A stretch of DNA of 64,000 bases from Pyricularia pennisetigena (GCF_004337985.1 NC_043743.1:1693882-1757881); one strand, 5' to 3'; shown: positions 34,663 through 47,450, numbered from the stretch's first letter. Numbers and translations are program-made. Notes: generated by a model from the sequence alone, not told the origin.

Positions 34663-36654
34663 ATGTCGAGATCCTCGAGCTCTGTTGACAAGCAATGGGT
34701 GAGTTGAACACGAGTTCGTCATTGTCTGCAGTCGTAATTGCACTGTATCACCCCTGGTCCTCATAACAAGGTCTTCCTGAGTGAGCGCAGGACTACTGGT
34801 CGGTCACGAGTGCGCCGAATATTCCAAGCCTCTCTTTACGAAGTATTTTGGCTTAATCTCTACATACCGTTATCTACCTACTGTGTAATCTCTCTATGCC
34901 TATCATCGACATGCACCGGTCTTTCCTACGCCCATTCGCCAACCAGGGGGTTAGATTTCAACCGGCGTTATTTCAGCCGTGCACAAACTGTCACGTCCCT
35001 AGAGATCGGCATCTCCCTGGCATGTCTTGGAGCTTAACAAGGCCTTTGTTATCCACGTATTACATCACTGTCCAACGACTCCAAGAGTTATGTGGACATC
35101 CATGCTCATCACCATCATCACCATGATTTTTGAATAAATATTTCAGCCCACCGGTGTCTCTACGGAATTTCTAAGTTTTGGACATCAGTTTCAAAAAGAA
35201 TCAATTCAAGCTGCTAATACATCATCTCCCATTTCCTCCAACAGGCGAAGAAGTATATTCTCGACCCGTTGACTGCTCCTGAACCCAGTCAGGAGTGCGG
35301 ACCAGGAAGCTCTTTTGCTAGCCCTACAGGTCGCTCCCTATCCGTCAAAACATCAAAGGACGAGAAAAAGCGCAGGAAGGATATAACCTCGGCGTACCCA
35401 TCGCCCCCAGCTTCGTCGAGTCCCACTCGCTCAGGCTTTCGATCCCCGCAAAGCCCTGCTTCTGGAATTAATTCACGTTCCTCGCCGGTGCCAGCCAACG
35501 ACCTAGACCGTGGTAGCAGCAGAAGACCGGCCTTTGGCAGGAGCAGCAGCTCCAACTACGTTTCGAGGCCCAGGGAGTATCCGCCTAGTGCAACCATCGG
35601 CCGCAGTCTGTCTCAGTCTGTCCGTCGCCCGCCTGCTAGTCACCAGAACCATCAAGGGGTCTTTCACGATCGCAGCACAAGCAACAATCTCGACAAAGGC
35701 AAAGGCCTCACCCGTTCAAACTCGCTGAGTCAACGGTATCCCGGAGACATGTCCCACCGCCCTCTAGATATCATCAAGCGGGATGTGCGCGCGGCTGACC
35801 GCGCTCCTCATCTGCGCAAGTCGGGCATGCCACGCACAGACATCATCGACAACTTGGACACCATCGGCGGTACCTACCATCATGGCGGGCCGTTCGATGC
35901 GACGTTAGCTGCCAGGAACACTAACAAAATGTACGCGCCTGTCGAGGCTGTCAAGGACTCAAATATGGAAGCAATCAGGGCTACGCCTCGCGAGTTCGTG
36001 CAAGACTCGCTCCAGAGACATGTTCCACTGCAAGGCACATCTCAAGTGCCTCCTGGTGCTACCGACTTTTCTGGGAACGTCATGGATTATGAGGAAGGAG
36101 CCGATCTCATGCGCGAACGGGATGCAGCCGGTGGCGCTTATAAGAGATGGGATGGCATTGTAAGCTATCTTTCCGCTGCAGCCTCATGTGCAAGCCTTGC
36201 AACTCTAGCTGACAGGAAGCAACCAACCAACCAGCCTTATCACCCTAACGACCTGAAAGGCAAGGGGGAGCCCTCGTACACAATCGAGCGCGAGCATAAA
36301 GAACAGAAGGCTCGTATGCGCAGAAACACGGCAGCCGGAGAGAATGGCAACGGCAGTTCCGTTATGGAGATGCAGCCACGCCAGAGCCCGTACAGCAGCG
36401 GTACCAGTCGCAAGGACCTAGGTGCCCAGGTTAGACAGCGAAGCATCAGCAGTGCTGCCGACGGAGGTGGGCAGCAAGGAGCGTCCTCATCAAGGGCTGA
36501 CAACCCCTTTGACGACTCCATGGCCATGAACACATCTACAGACAACGGCCTTCGCCGTAGCAATACCACCGGCAACCGGCTAAAGGATGGGCTCAAGCGA
36601 CGCTTCGGGAGCTTGAGGCGCAAGAAGAACACGACAGATGGTGATTACTATTAA
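34663..36654 (+). CDS. pal1: Pal1 cell-morphology family protein
   Basis: Membrane-associated factor of the Pal1 family, which in yeasts acts at endocytic sites and growing tips to maintain cell shape. Exon 1 (34663-34698) encodes MSRSSSSVDKQW. A 546-nt intron follows, then exon 2 (35245-36654); 481 residues in total. The family signature is visible: AKKYILDPLTAPEPS at the start of exon 2, and the Pal1 core with TYHHGGPFDATLAARN, NKMYAPVEAVKDSN and RERDAAGGAYKRWDG. Ser/Arg-rich low-complexity sequence surrounds it, and the C-terminus is basic (KDGLKRRFGSLRRKK). A GTAAGC at 36160 and a CAG at 36213-36215 resemble an intron, but removing it would break the frame, so exon 2 is kept whole. The tiny first exon is assigned from a good ATG context and phase-0 splicing. 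Confidence 0.88.
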
Positions 36655-39577
36655 AACCGTGCGATTCGATGTGAAAATTTATGACCCCTAGACATTTTTT
36701 TTTTGGTTAATTTTCAGCGCGGTGGTTCCTTCACTATGATCTGATATACATTGGTTTTTGGGATTGTACTTTGCTGAGCTCAAATAACAATAGACGGATG
36801 CCAGGCCAAGCAGGATACACATAGCAGAGCTCTCTTTTTTGTTCCCTTAGTATTTAGTGATAATAAAGCAAGCAACGATTGAGTATGGCTCGTGCTAGAA
36901 TGAAGTGGTTGCGATTTGGTCTCGTCGTCAGCTTGCAGGTGCATAAAACCGTAAGTTAGATAAACGCCGACGAGTCCATGAAAGGTTTAACATCCTAAGA
37001 AGCAGAGCAATCATCATTAACAGTCTTGGCGCTCCGAGCATTCTTTCTTGACTAAAACGACGGCTCCCATTATCACCCCTCATTTGACGGTAGCTAGGAG
37101 AAAACATAACGCCAGAAACCGTTCTATTTGGTTGGCTAAATCTCTGTGCCAAGGTGAGTGATGCAAAAATATATATAGCGTTGAGTCCTACTTGGAGGCT
37201 TTTATAATGGAATACCAATATGATGAATTTGAATAAATCTCGGGGCTACATGGAGGGCTTCCTTATACACCTGGCAGGTAGTTTACAAAATCAATGGAGC
37301 CTAAAAGCGTACCAAGTACCGACGACTACTTATATTCTGAGAGGAAGTAATACTTAAGGTCAACAGTCTATTTGTTAAAAAGAGATATGTCAGTTCTGAG
37401 ATAACAACCCCACCCTTAAACCTATCAGAACTACATCCACTATCCCTCCTGTCTCTCCAACTCCCTCCCTTACGTTACATTCATTATATTGCTCTGCCTT
37501 ACCCTGCATTGTCATGATCGATGTGAAAATGATTCCATTCTGAGAAGCAGCCGAAGCATCCTTGTCATTATTTGTATGCTGTTTGAAAAGAAATGGTGTT
37601 TGTAGCTCTCTTTGCCTCTAGTCTAGAAGTTGCATATTGTGCAATGATACTGGCCCTTGGGACGGCCAGCAGAGTGGTTGTCAAAGATGTGATTATGCTT
37701 CTGAGACTCGAGAGGATCCCGGAGTTTCCGAGTTGACCCTAGCAAGATGTCACGTATGTCGCAACGATACTTTTGAAATCCAGCTCGCCTGCTCCGCTCG
37801 TTGGCACTTTGCTCCCGGTACTTTTTGGGATTATTTTGATGAAGACGAGCAATGCTGAGACAACACGAGTTTGTCTCACTTCTGCTTCGGCTCGCCGAGG
37901 CCCTCTTCTCAGCAGCGATTGTGGCAGGTAGGCAGGGAAATGAGTACATGTACGTTAGGATTTGTCGTTATTTCCATAACAACAAACTACCTTTTCCGTG
38001 TTTTCTAGTCATACGATTTCAGCAAGATTTATATCCTGAATGAAAACGTCCTCGTTTTGAGAGTCAAGTTACTCCTTAATCGCAAAAGTCTATGTTGGCA
38101 TCCTGAGAGCTTTCTTATAAATGATACCGTCTCCGTCTAGAACAAGTTCTACACAGTTGATATCAGGCCTTTTCTTCTTTTATATCCAGTCTGGGTGGTC
38201 ATCAGACCGGTAGTGTTCCACGCTCTTTACCAACCTAAAGCAGTGCGTGGCTCAGAAAGATTAGCTTCAGCGGTAATCGAGATGGTTCTATCAGCGTCTT
38301 CCTCCGAGGGGTGGAAGCCGCTATCATGTTCTTCTGTCACGGGAGCAGTCTCAACGACTTGCCAAGGGCGCTCTCCAGCAGGTCCAGGTCGGCGACGCTG
38401 TGGTGCGCGTAATACCTCGATGGTGCTGCAAGATGACCTCGCCATCGCCCATCTCGCCGGCTGCCCCCTGAACGTTAAAAGCCGCCTCAGCCGCTCCGTC
38501 GAGGCTGAGCAGCTCGTGGGAGCCCAGTGACACCTGCAGGTGCCCGTCCAAGTTGGATCCGGAATCGTCCTCCCGGGTGTGAAATTTCTACGGCGATGAC
38601 GTACGAAACATTGCTTTGCTCCTCGATCGATAGTTCCACCACCTTACCTTACCGGCCCCCATCGTCGCCCCAGCACCAGGTACCGCCGGACCAGCCCTTC
38701 AACACGTGTCGTGGCTAATGCACGTTTACGGAGCCTGGGAAAACCCTGTCCGTCATGATCACGCAGACTATCTCCGATGGCCATTTCGATTCTTGAAACG
38801 AAAACAAAAGCGTATTCTGGCGCCTGTAGGTAAAAGCGTCTCGGGGCCGGGAGCGCGGTACTGAATCCGGCAGTTGGTGTGACTGCAGGGATATGCCGAA
38901 CTCACAGACGAAATGTTGGCAACAGTAGTTGTATTTTCTTTCTCAAAACTGCGCTGCATGGAGTCCAACGCTTGATTCAATCTTGAACTATAAGGAGAGC
39001 TGGCTTTTCAAGGCAACCTTCCTCCCTATAGTAAAGTAAGTGTATTGGGAACAGCCTTCTTCTAAATTTGTTTCAGCCAAGCCCAGGCTACGCCTGACAC
39101 TTCATGTACTCTAATACTATATAGAGTGAATGAAGCGGCGAGTCGAATGGGCGTGCGAGGTCGGACAGAGGTGCAATTTTGGGTTGTTTGGCCATGACTG
39201 AGTGCCAGGAATAACTTCGTCTGATGAAGTTATTAGATATGAACAAAAGAAAGAAAGAAAAGAAAACAAAGCTGGGGTTAGGGTATAACGTAGCGCCCTT
39301 TTCAGCGATCGCTCTGGGGTTGCAGGGATCAGGGCTTGTTCGGCTGTTCAGGAACCTCAACTGAATGAACCTCGGCTGGGTTTTCCCCACCTCCACTCAC
39401 TTGCCGGCACGGCACTGTTGTTGTTGTTGTTGTCTGTTCAGTTTCAGTGGTTGCAAATTTGTTGCTTCAGTACTCAAAGATCACATCCTGTTCTTTTTGG
39501 TCAAAGTAAATTTGGTCTGTTTAATCATTTATCAAGTATATATCGTCTTTACCCAGATTCGTAGCAAATCCTCCATC
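36655..39577. other. Gene-poor intergenic region Pal1-oxidoreductase
   Basis: 2.9 kb with no convincing gene. It holds the Pal1 3' UTR, a CT-rich stretch near 37405-37480, and a (TTG) repeat at about 39416-39436 in the region upstream of the oxidoreductase. Open frames of up to about 130 codons overlap on both strands and match nothing I know. Confidence 0.55.
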
Positions 39578-41072
39578 ATGAGAGGAATTCAAGTCGCTCA
39601 ATATGTCAAGGTAAGAGAGACGTCAAACATCACCTATTCTCATGCGTCATCGCATATTCGGCATGAGCTATTTCACTGACACTTGACGCGCTACCATCAC
39701 TTTAACAGGGACCTGAGGAACTCAAGGTGTCGGATCTCCCTGACCCTGTGCCTAAGCCCGACCAGTACTTGATTGAAGTCCATGTAAGCAACGCAATTGC
39801 GCTTGCGTACTCCGCTTTGCATTGTATAGGTAGTGAGCGGAAGCTTACCTGCACCAAACTTAGGCTGCGGCGGCAAACTTTTTCGATATTCTCCAAATTC
39901 AAGGAAAATACCAACTTCAGCCTCGTACGTACATTCCCTCGACGGATGATGCCTCGAGTCACGTGAGACCCTTAAGACAAGAATCCCTGCCTCCCTCTGA
40001 GTCTATTGGGAGCGGGCGCTAATCAGTCCGACTTTGTCCATGACACGCCTGACAGGCGATTGTGGACTTGGGACTGATTAAGGACTGGCCAACTGCCGAT
40101 TGACTCCAGAAACCTCCTCATTCGTCTTCAGACTTTACTAACACGAAAAATACAGCTCTCCCCTGGGTTTCAGGATTCGAGTTTGCTGGTGTGGTCATCT
40201 CGACACCTTCCAACAGCAAATCGCCTGCTTTCCCCGTGGGAACCCGCGTTTTCGGTGCCTCCCAGGGCGCCTATGCGACAAAGGTCTGCGCCCTCGAGGC
40301 CGCCCTGCTCGAGGTGCCGGATGGCTGGTCTTTCCGAGAGGCGGCTGGCCTCTTCGTCACAGCCCCGACCTCGTACGGTGCCCTGGTGGTGCGCGCGCAA
40401 ATCAAGGCGGGCGACTATGTGCTCGTCCACGCGGCTGCCGGAGGCGTCGGCCTCGCGGCTGTGCAGGTGGCAAAGGCCAAGGGCGCAACAGTCATCGCGA
40501 CGGCCGGTACCAAGCGGAAGTTGGAGGTTGCCAAAGCCTTTGGGGCGGATTATGCCATAGACTACCGGGCCGATGACTGGCCTGAACAGGTCAAGAAGTA
40601 CGATAACCTCCGCGCACAAACCGACCTCTGTCTTCGATGATATTATCACGCAGAAGCTGACAGACAAATCAGACTGACCCCCAAAGGCCGTGGTGTGGAT
40701 ATCGTCTACGACCCCGTCGGCCTGGTCGACAAGAGCACCAAGTGTATCGCCTGGAACGGCCGCATCCTCATCATCGGGTTCGCCGCCGGCTCGATCGAGA
40801 AGGTGCCCATGAACAAGGTGCTTCTGAAGAACATCTCGCTGGTTGGAATCCACTGGGGAGCCTACACCCTGCACGAGCCGGCCAAGATCGGCGAGGTCTG
40901 GGACGGCATCCGAGACATGATCAAGAAGAAGCAATTCCGCGGGACCGAGTTCACAGACAAGGAATTCGTCGGGCTCGAGTCCGTACCCGATGCGCTGATT
41001 GCTCTCGGGAGCAGGGACACCTGGGGCAAGGTTGTGATTCGGATTCCGCAGGGATCGTCGGGTAAATTGTGA
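39578..41072 (+). CDS. MDR-family NADPH:quinone oxidoreductase / zinc-less alcohol dehydrogenase
   Basis: Medium-chain dehydrogenase/reductase of the quinone-oxidoreductase branch, predicted to reduce quinones or alpha,beta-unsaturated carbonyls with NADPH. Exons 39578-39610, 39709-39783, 39864-39924, 40156-40597 and 40673-41072 give 336 residues, all in phase. The N-terminal GroES-like domain shows PKPDQYLIEVH, AAAANFFDILQIQGKYQLQPPLPW (split here as AAAANFFDILQIQG and KYQLQPPLPW) and GFEFAGVV. The Rossmann domain has HAAAGGVGLAAVQVAK, then ATAGTKRK, where the basic residues suggest NADPH. The C-terminus is DTWGKVVIRIP. The cysteines and histidines of the zinc-binding sites in classical alcohol dehydrogenases are absent. 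Intron 3 is 231 nt. The reading between 40597 and 40673 depends on donor GTACGA, which gives VKK-LTPKGRGVDIVYDPVG. The physiological substrate is unknown. Confidence 0.9.
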
Positions 41073-41110
41073 GAACGGCTGTACTCTAGTGTATCGTAGT
41101 GGCTGTTTGC

Positions 41111-41165
41111 GAGATTCTAGACTAGGAACCGGACAGCTTGACAGCCGGGCTGGGTCTAGAATCTC
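41111..41165. repeat. Perfect 12-bp inverted repeat (hairpin) downstream of the oxidoreductase
   Basis: Arms at 41111-41122 (GAGATTCTAGAC) and 41154-41165 (its exact reverse complement) are separated by 31 nt. The structure starts 38 bp after the oxidoreductase stop, so in RNA it would form a stem-loop in the 3' UTR. Its function is unknown. Confidence 0.7.
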
Positions 41166-41430
41166 AATCTAATCTCTAGTCAAGAGGGGCCTTTTTGGGA
41201 TGGATAGCTAAATCGAGTGGACGGAGGACCAGGGGGTGCAAAAAAGACAAGGGGCAGGAAAATCATCCGATCAGCAAGCCGAGGGTGCAGGTGTATCAAG
41301 CCAGAAATTAAGGCTCTGGAAGTGCAGAAGCTTTTCTGTTTTTCCTGTTATCGACGTTTTGTGACTCGTTTGTACGTTAATTTTGCCCCCTTATTTTGAC
41401 ACAGGCAGGCAGGCAGGCATCTTATTTACC

Positions 41431-41464
41431 TTTTTTTTTATTTTTATTTTTATTTTTATTTTTT
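41431..41464. repeat. TTTTTA hexanucleotide repeat
   Basis: About four to five units of TTTTTA read directly, preceded at about 41402-41419 by four CAGG units. Confidence 0.8.
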
Positions 41465-44217
41465 GCTTCTGTATCTGTATCCTTTTTCGTCTTGGTGGTT
41501 TACGTCACTATATGCTTGAGGCTAAGCGTATTGGAAACCTAGTTCGTGAATTGAAGAGGCATCGAATAGATTTTGAGAGATGCCTAATTAACGGTCATGG
41601 GTTTCAATTGCCATAACCTGGACCAGAGCACGAAGGTGATTTGTTGTTCGTAGTTACAGAAAGAGATACATGCATGAGGGCGGCATTTTCCGTTGGGCAC
41701 AAAATACCCAAGAGTGGCAGGCCAGCAAGTTTTTAGTGGGGGTGTCATCCTCCGCAGGGCCCCATAGACTACTGGCAGATCCTAGGCGGGCCGCATTTTT
41801 CGTTAACTTTGACGGTGCCCCTCACTTGCACGGATGGGGAAAGGAAGTCGTGCGAGAAAAGAAAAGAGAGGGGAAAAACAAAAAAAGGCGAGAAGCAAAA
41901 CAGAGTTGATAAAACAGGCAAAGTTACGTCGAGAAAAGAGTTGAAAGGCGTCTAGGCCTGTGCGCATACAGTCAAGCTTTGTTTGATAAAATGCTTGGTT
42001 CCAGATGAAGCGAATAATTACCTGGCGGTAGATATTCCCTCAATTTCTTTTCCCTTTTTCCCCCTTCTTTTTCCTTTGCGGTTGGTCCACCATTCAACAT
42101 TCAACCGTGAGGTGCAGACGAGACAGCAGAGGACCTTTAGCGCACCCAGTCCATTGGGTCATGGATGCAGGAACCACACAGCCGCAGAAAACAAAAGCCG
42201 GTCCCAAGGCAACGGAACGGGGCCATAACCCAAGCCCCCAAGCGAGTCAAGTTAGTTCCCACCCCAGTGACATGGACGTGAGGGAGGGGGTTTAGCTTCG
42301 AACTACCAGGGCTAGCCACCCCCGATTAGCTTCTACGCGCGCCTGTCAGTGGGAGAAGCTGAAGCCTAGCGTGTCTTTTCCAAGGGAGCAAGATAGAGCT
42401 AGCAACCTAGGCAGTTTAGTGTCTGTGTGGTTTGGGTTTTCTCGGCAGGCGTCTTTTCTCGTCGGGCAAAATTGGGAACTCTGATTTTTTTTTCTTCCCT
42501 TCTATTAATGCGCATCTCTTTAGTTGCCCAGTCTCAAACCGTGCCAATCCTGAAAACGCATCTTTTGACAGCTCAAACAAACATCCCGATTTAAGCACGG
42601 GATGAAATTGGAGGGGGGAAGACAAAAAAAAAAAGTGCCGAGCGGGATGCCGTGCAGCCAGCCATCTCGAGTTCGGATCTCACTCCATCTCAGACCCGAC
42701 CCCACTGTAAAGTACCAAGGAGTGCACTGATCAATATTCGTCAATCGTACCAGAATTTCCCCCAGGCTTATTTTGTTGAACTCCCCAAAACTGCAAGAAG
42801 AAAAAAAAAGGAAAAGAAAAAAGCCACCTTGGGGCTCCATGCCCGCCTAAGACAATTAACGACAGCCCACTTCTCTACTACTTGGATCGGGCCGAGCCAA
42901 TAATCACCAGCATGGAGCAGGCTCCGACCCTCAAGGCTTATCGGTAGTCGGGGCGGGGTCGTTTTGGCTTTGAACCTTGCAAAGTCCCTTGAATAAGAAG
43001 AAAAAGGAACGCCAGAAAAAAAAAATAACAGAATTAAAAAAAAAAAGAGAGCCCAGAGAAATAAACAGGATGAACGGACAGAACACGCATTACCTCACAT
43101 CACTAAGCTTGTTGTCAGCCAACTTGCTCCAGCATGATGCATGTTCGGGGGCCCTTGTCGCTTGCTGTGCTTGCGCTGCATACAAACAGGTCAGCCCGCC
43201 GCCACGGTTCATCTGCTTTCCGCAACTCTGGTTCGGTCCAAAGCCACGCGAGTTGCTTTCGCAGTCCTGTTTCTCCTCTGTCCACTTTTCTTCCATGTCT
43301 TTGTCTAGGCACTGCGTATGATTCCGTATCGATTTGATCGATCGGCAATAAGTAAGTAGCATTGTCTGAGTGGGTAGTGCCCGACAACGACCGAACGTTT
43401 ACCTGTTTTTTTTTCTTTTTTTTTTCTCCTATTTTCCGCTCTGCTTGGTGTCTGACTTGATGAAACCAAAATCATTCGTCTTTTGAGTTGCTTGCTTCGC
43501 CCTGTCTCAAGATGAGCAGCAGGGCAAGCTTTGTTTTTCTTGTTCTTGTTTGTTTCCCTCAGAAGGCCACGAGAGAGAAGGAACGCAGCTTGCAGCCATC
43601 TTTTGGTTCGCAATTGCATCCCTACACCGATGCTTTCCTGGGCTAGCAAGGATGGATCCCATATCATCGATGGATCCTTGCATCATCCATCTGATGGACC
43701 CTCCGACCGGACCCAGACAGAGCTCGATCATTTTAATAGTCTGCCTGTCGGGGCTTTGTGATCCGACCTTTCTTCTTTAATGGACCTGACCCATCATTTT
43801 TTTCCCACTTTGTCTGTTTCCATCTGCCCTTTCTCGACCCTTCGCCACCCTAACGTCCCGTATCGTCATCTCAACGGTCTCAGACCCCTCCCCTGAGGCT
43901 TTCCTAGAGCAGAAACGGTGGCTTGACTAGCCTACCCATACCTTGGACGGGATCGCGACAAAGTTGTCTGCCCACTCCCACCGCTCTCCGCACTCTTTTT
44001 CGACTTTAGGACAGAGCTCCCCGCTCGTGGCTTACGGATTTTCAAGGTCCATACGCCGAGTCAGAGGACCACAAGACCAACAAAGGGCTGGCTTCTGTGA
44101 AATAAATCAAACCTCGTTTCGAGCAAACGAGAGCGACATCGTCCGAGTTACTTACCCATCGACTGGACAGAAACCTGCCCTGCTTGGCTGTCATCTGACG
44201 GCCAGCTCGCCGGCGGG

Positions 44218-45766
44218 ATGGAAGAGGAAGAAGTCCTCCCAGACGCAGCGACGCAAGAATCCATGGCCTCGTCGTCGATCTTGTCAGCTACGAGCCCGCT
44301 CGAGGCGGCGCACAGCTCTGATATTGATGTTGTGCAGGCGTGGGAGAATCTGCTCTCCGCCCCGGAGGAGCATCACTTCGAGAATGGACGCCGCTATCAC
44401 ATGTTTCGACAGGGACGTTACCCGATACCCAACGACGAGGATGAGCAGGTGAGGGAGGATATGAAGCACGCTATGCTACTCGAGTTGACGGTCAGTCTGC
44501 GAATTCCAATCCCCGGCTCCAGACCTACGAGGGCTATCATTTTTTTTCTTCTTCCTCTTCTTTCATTCGACCAGAGGCTGATGTGCAACTCAGGGTGGAA
44601 AATTATTCTACGCTCCCATCGGCGACTCTCCTGAAAGGATCATGGATATTGGCACTGGAACAGGTAAGCCAACATTTTTTTGTAGAACTGCATGAAAGCC
44701 GTATGTTGGGCTATCAGCTGACATGAAACTTTAGGCATATGGGCAATAGACGGTAGGACTACCCACGCATGATGTTATTTGCTTGTTCCGTCTTCTCTTG
44801 CAGCTTCTTAACCTTCTCGAATTTCAGACGAAAATTTAACCTTAAAACCAATATAGTTGCGGATGTATATCCCGGAGCGGAGGTCCTAGGGACCGATCTT
44901 TCTGCAATACAGCCGGACTTGGTTCCACCAAAGTAAGTTCTATAGATAGATTACCTATCTTGGAGAATGGATTACTGATCACTTCCACAGTGTTCATTTT
45001 GTCGTCGATGACGTCGAAGACCCCGAGTGGCTCAATGGTTCCAACTGGGATCTGATACATCTACGCATGGTGTCGGGCTCGTTGATCGATATACAGGGGG
45101 TTTTCAACCGATGTTACGAGTACGTGACCTCACCCCCGCGCATACCTTCCACCAAAGCAACGCACGGATATGTCATTTTCTCGTGCCTAGAACCCATATC
45201 GATCCCTCGGCTGGGATAAGAAACGTTCAGCGAAGCAGTTTTCTTTTTCAAACATGCAACAACAACTGACCCGAATTTCCCCCTTTGACAGACACATAAA
45301 GCCCGGAGGATGGATCGAACTTCAGGACATGCATGCGTTTCCGCAATGCGATGACGATACCATGAAGCCGGACGACTTTCTGCTGGCATTTTATTCAATG
45401 GTCCACCAGGCCTTTAATGCGCTCGGTATGGACCACCGGCACCGACCCAAGGAGATGAAAAACTACCTCCAGCAGGCAGGCTTCACCAACATCAAATGCA
45501 TCGTAAAGAAGACGCCGATCGGCCCCTGGGCCAAGGGAGACCAGCTGCAGCGCATCGGCGAGTGCATGAAGTACGCCATCTACGATCTGCTCCCGAGCTT
45601 CGTCAAGCCCCTCGAGGCCATCGAGATCTCGAGGGTTGAGGCCGAGGTGTGGTTCGTAAAAGTGAGGAAGACGCTGGAAGACAACTCCATACATAGGTAT
45701 TTCAACTACTATTTCTGGTATGCGCAAAAGCCAATCCCGGAAGAAGGGACACCAATCCAGAGTTGA
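44218..45766 (+). CDS. SAM-dependent methyltransferase, LaeA/UMTA-like
   Basis: Class I methyltransferase resembling the fungal LaeA/UMTA group, many of which influence secondary metabolism or act in metabolite pathways. Six exons: 44218-44490, 44594-44663, 44735-44752, 44857-44932, 44991-45119 and 45292-45766, giving 346 residues with all phases consistent. The N-terminus is acidic, with NGRRYHMFRQGRYPIPNDEDEQ, the region that precedes the fold in LaeA-like proteins. The SAM-binding motif I is assembled across three exons: [29 protein letters not shown]. Exon 3 is a microexon of only 18 nt. HIKPGGWIELQD is the motif III region. The C-terminal half (PKEMKNYLQQAGF and EAEVWFVKVRKTL) fits the family. 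No biosynthetic backbone gene is near, so it is not obviously part of a cluster. Whether it is LaeA itself is not decided by the sequence. Confidence 0.88.
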
Positions 45767-46619
45767 GCAGCGGGGGTATAATGCGAGGAAATGGGTCTGG
45801 AATGATTTGTGTCTCGCTTTGGGACTGGCATGGTTAAAAGGGGCGGTGGCAGGGTGGTGGCGTGTCTTTTTTATTTTTTATTTTATTTTTTAATCTTTTT
45901 CCTTGTCTGACTTTTTATTGGCGACATCTTGGTGGCATGGACGGAGTTGGCGGCGTCCTTTTTGGATATCTCTTTTTATTTCTCCTCTCAGCCTGGCCAT
46001 ATCAAAGCACAAGTTTCAAAGGTTTACAATTGTGACTAATATGACTGCATGGGAACATGGCATGGTACCACCACTTGCTGTGATGCACCATCGATGGAAC
46101 TTGAACTTTACACGGCATGATTTTCCAGATGAGCCTCATGAGCCTACAGTCATGTGCATTACTCCGTGCCAAGGTTCACAGGCTTGAAACAAGGCTGAAT
46201 ATGGTTTCGTTTGCACCACTTGCTGTAACATGATGTAGATTGTGAGCCGCATATCTGGGGTTACACCTCAGGGGGGTACTTGAAGTCCAGGGGTGGCCAT
46301 TACATAATCAATGGACTGGACGTCACAGTCACAGCTCCTGGAGCTTTGCGGTTGGCGCGAAGCTTCAACCGAAAAATCGCCCCACCGCGTGTTTCTCGAC
46401 AGAATTGCTAAGCAGTGTTTCGATTGCTATACTTGTTAGCCAGTCTTCACCCTATCAACCCGAAAGAAAAAAAAACAAGGGGAACAATAAGAGAAATCGA
46501 AGCGAGAAAAGAAGAAACGAAACCCGTCAAAGCTTGAAAATCCCACTCCGAGAGCTCGGGCCCGCCGAGCAAAAAGAAAACAAAAAAAAAAAAAACAAAA
46601 CACGCAAAAACCAGTCAAG
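45767..46619. other. Intergenic region upstream of YTH1
   Basis: An 853-bp spacer between two plus-strand genes. A T-rich run lies at about 45868-45900, and the final 180 bp before the YTH1 ATG are A-rich. No gene was recognised. Confidence 0.6.
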
Positions 46620-47450
46620 ATGGCATCCCCAAGCGTGGCCAAAATCGCCGACGCGATGCTGGCGCACTCTGCGCCCAAGTACAGCTTCTCCTTCACGCCG
46701 TTCCTGCAGCAGACCTACCAGCACAGCCTGCCGGCGGACCGACCGATATGCAAAGTGTACGCGTCGGGCGGCAACTGCCCGAACGGCACGCGGTGTCTGG
46801 AGCGGCACGTGGCGGACCCGTCCCAGCCCTCGGCCAACGGGCCAGGCGGATACGGGGGCGGGAAGCGCGACGGGCCGGCGTTCAACAGCCTGGTCTGCAA
46901 GCACTGGCTGCGCGGGCTGTGCAAGAAGGGCGACGGGTGCGAGTTCCTGCACGAGTACAACCTGCGCCGCATGCCCGAGTGCAACTTTTACATCCGCAAC
47001 GGCTACTGCCAGAACGGCGAGGAGTGCCTGTACCTGCACATCGACCCGCAGAGCAAGCTGCCGCCCTGTCCGCACTACGACCAGGGCTTCTGTCCGCTCG
47101 GCCCCAGGTGCAGCAAGAAGCACGTCAGGCGCAACCTGTGCCCCTACTACCTCTGCGGCTTCTGCCCCGACGGCAGGCTGTGCAAGCAGGGCGCCCACCC
47201 GGGCTGGAATCCCAAGCTCGACCCGCCGACCGTCAAGGTCGAAAAGCAGGTTGGCGAGGACGACGCCCTGGGCTTTGCGGCGGCGAGGGGAGGCGCCTAC
47301 GATGATCACGAAGACAGCGACAGGGGTGGTCAGCAGAGGGGTGATAGGAGGGGAGGCTATGGGCAGCGGGATGGCAAATTTGGCGGTGGCGGTGGGAGGG
47401 GTGGTTGGAGAGGCCGCGGCGGAGGTCATAGGGGTAGGGGACGGTACTGA
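46620..47450 (+). CDS. yth1: mRNA 3'-end-processing protein YTH1 / CPSF30
   Basis: Zinc-finger subunit of the cleavage and polyadenylation factor, which helps recognise the poly(A) signal in pre-mRNA. Single exon, 276 residues. Five consecutive CCCH fingers are visible: C44-C53-C59-H63, C93-C101-C107-H111, C121-C130-C136-H140, C150-C158-C164-H168 and C174-C182-C188-H193. The [11 protein letters not shown] lead-in to finger 1 is typical. The C-terminus is an Arg/Gly-rich (RGG-like) tail. As in yeast Yth1, there is no C-terminal zinc knuckle. An A-rich leader precedes the ATG (GTCAAG ATG G). Two long frames overlap it on other frames, one of 384 codons, but their composition is that of frame-shifted GC-rich sequence. 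It converges on the DUF1776 gene with 266 bp between stops. Confidence 0.96.
   Translation: MASPSVAKIADAMLAHSAPKYSFSFTPFLQQTYQHSLPADRPICKVYASGGNCPNGTRCLERHVADPSQPSANGPGGYGGGKRDGPAFNSLVCKHWLRGLCKKGDGCEFLHEYNLRRMPECNFYIRNGYCQNGEECLYLHIDPQSKLPPCPHYDQGFCPLGPRCSKKHVRRNLCPYYLCGFCPDGRLCKQGAHPGWNPKLDPPTVKVEKQVGEDDALGFAAARGGAYDDHEDSDRGGQQRGDRRGGYGQRDGKFGGGGGRGGWRGRGGGHRGRGRY

Larger units (their letters stand above)
41073..44217. other. Intergenic region upstream of the LaeA-like gene
   Basis: 3.1 kb with no recognised gene. It contains the perfect hairpin at 41111-41165, a CAGG repeat (about 41402-41419), a TTTTTA repeat (about 41431-41464) and several A-rich tracts (41855-41900, 42790-42820, 43010-43060). 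Such a long upstream region is unusual for the small genes here and may include a long promoter or leader. Confidence 0.5.

Noticed and set aside
36160..36215. Possible 56-nt intron in Pal1 (GTAAGC...ACAG)
   Set aside because: Removing it shifts the frame to a stop within a dozen codons, whereas the unspliced frame runs on into conserved-looking sequence.
40170..40934. 254-codon minus-strand frame opposite the oxidoreductase
   Set aside because: Antisense of a clear MDR Rossmann domain, with no motif of its own.
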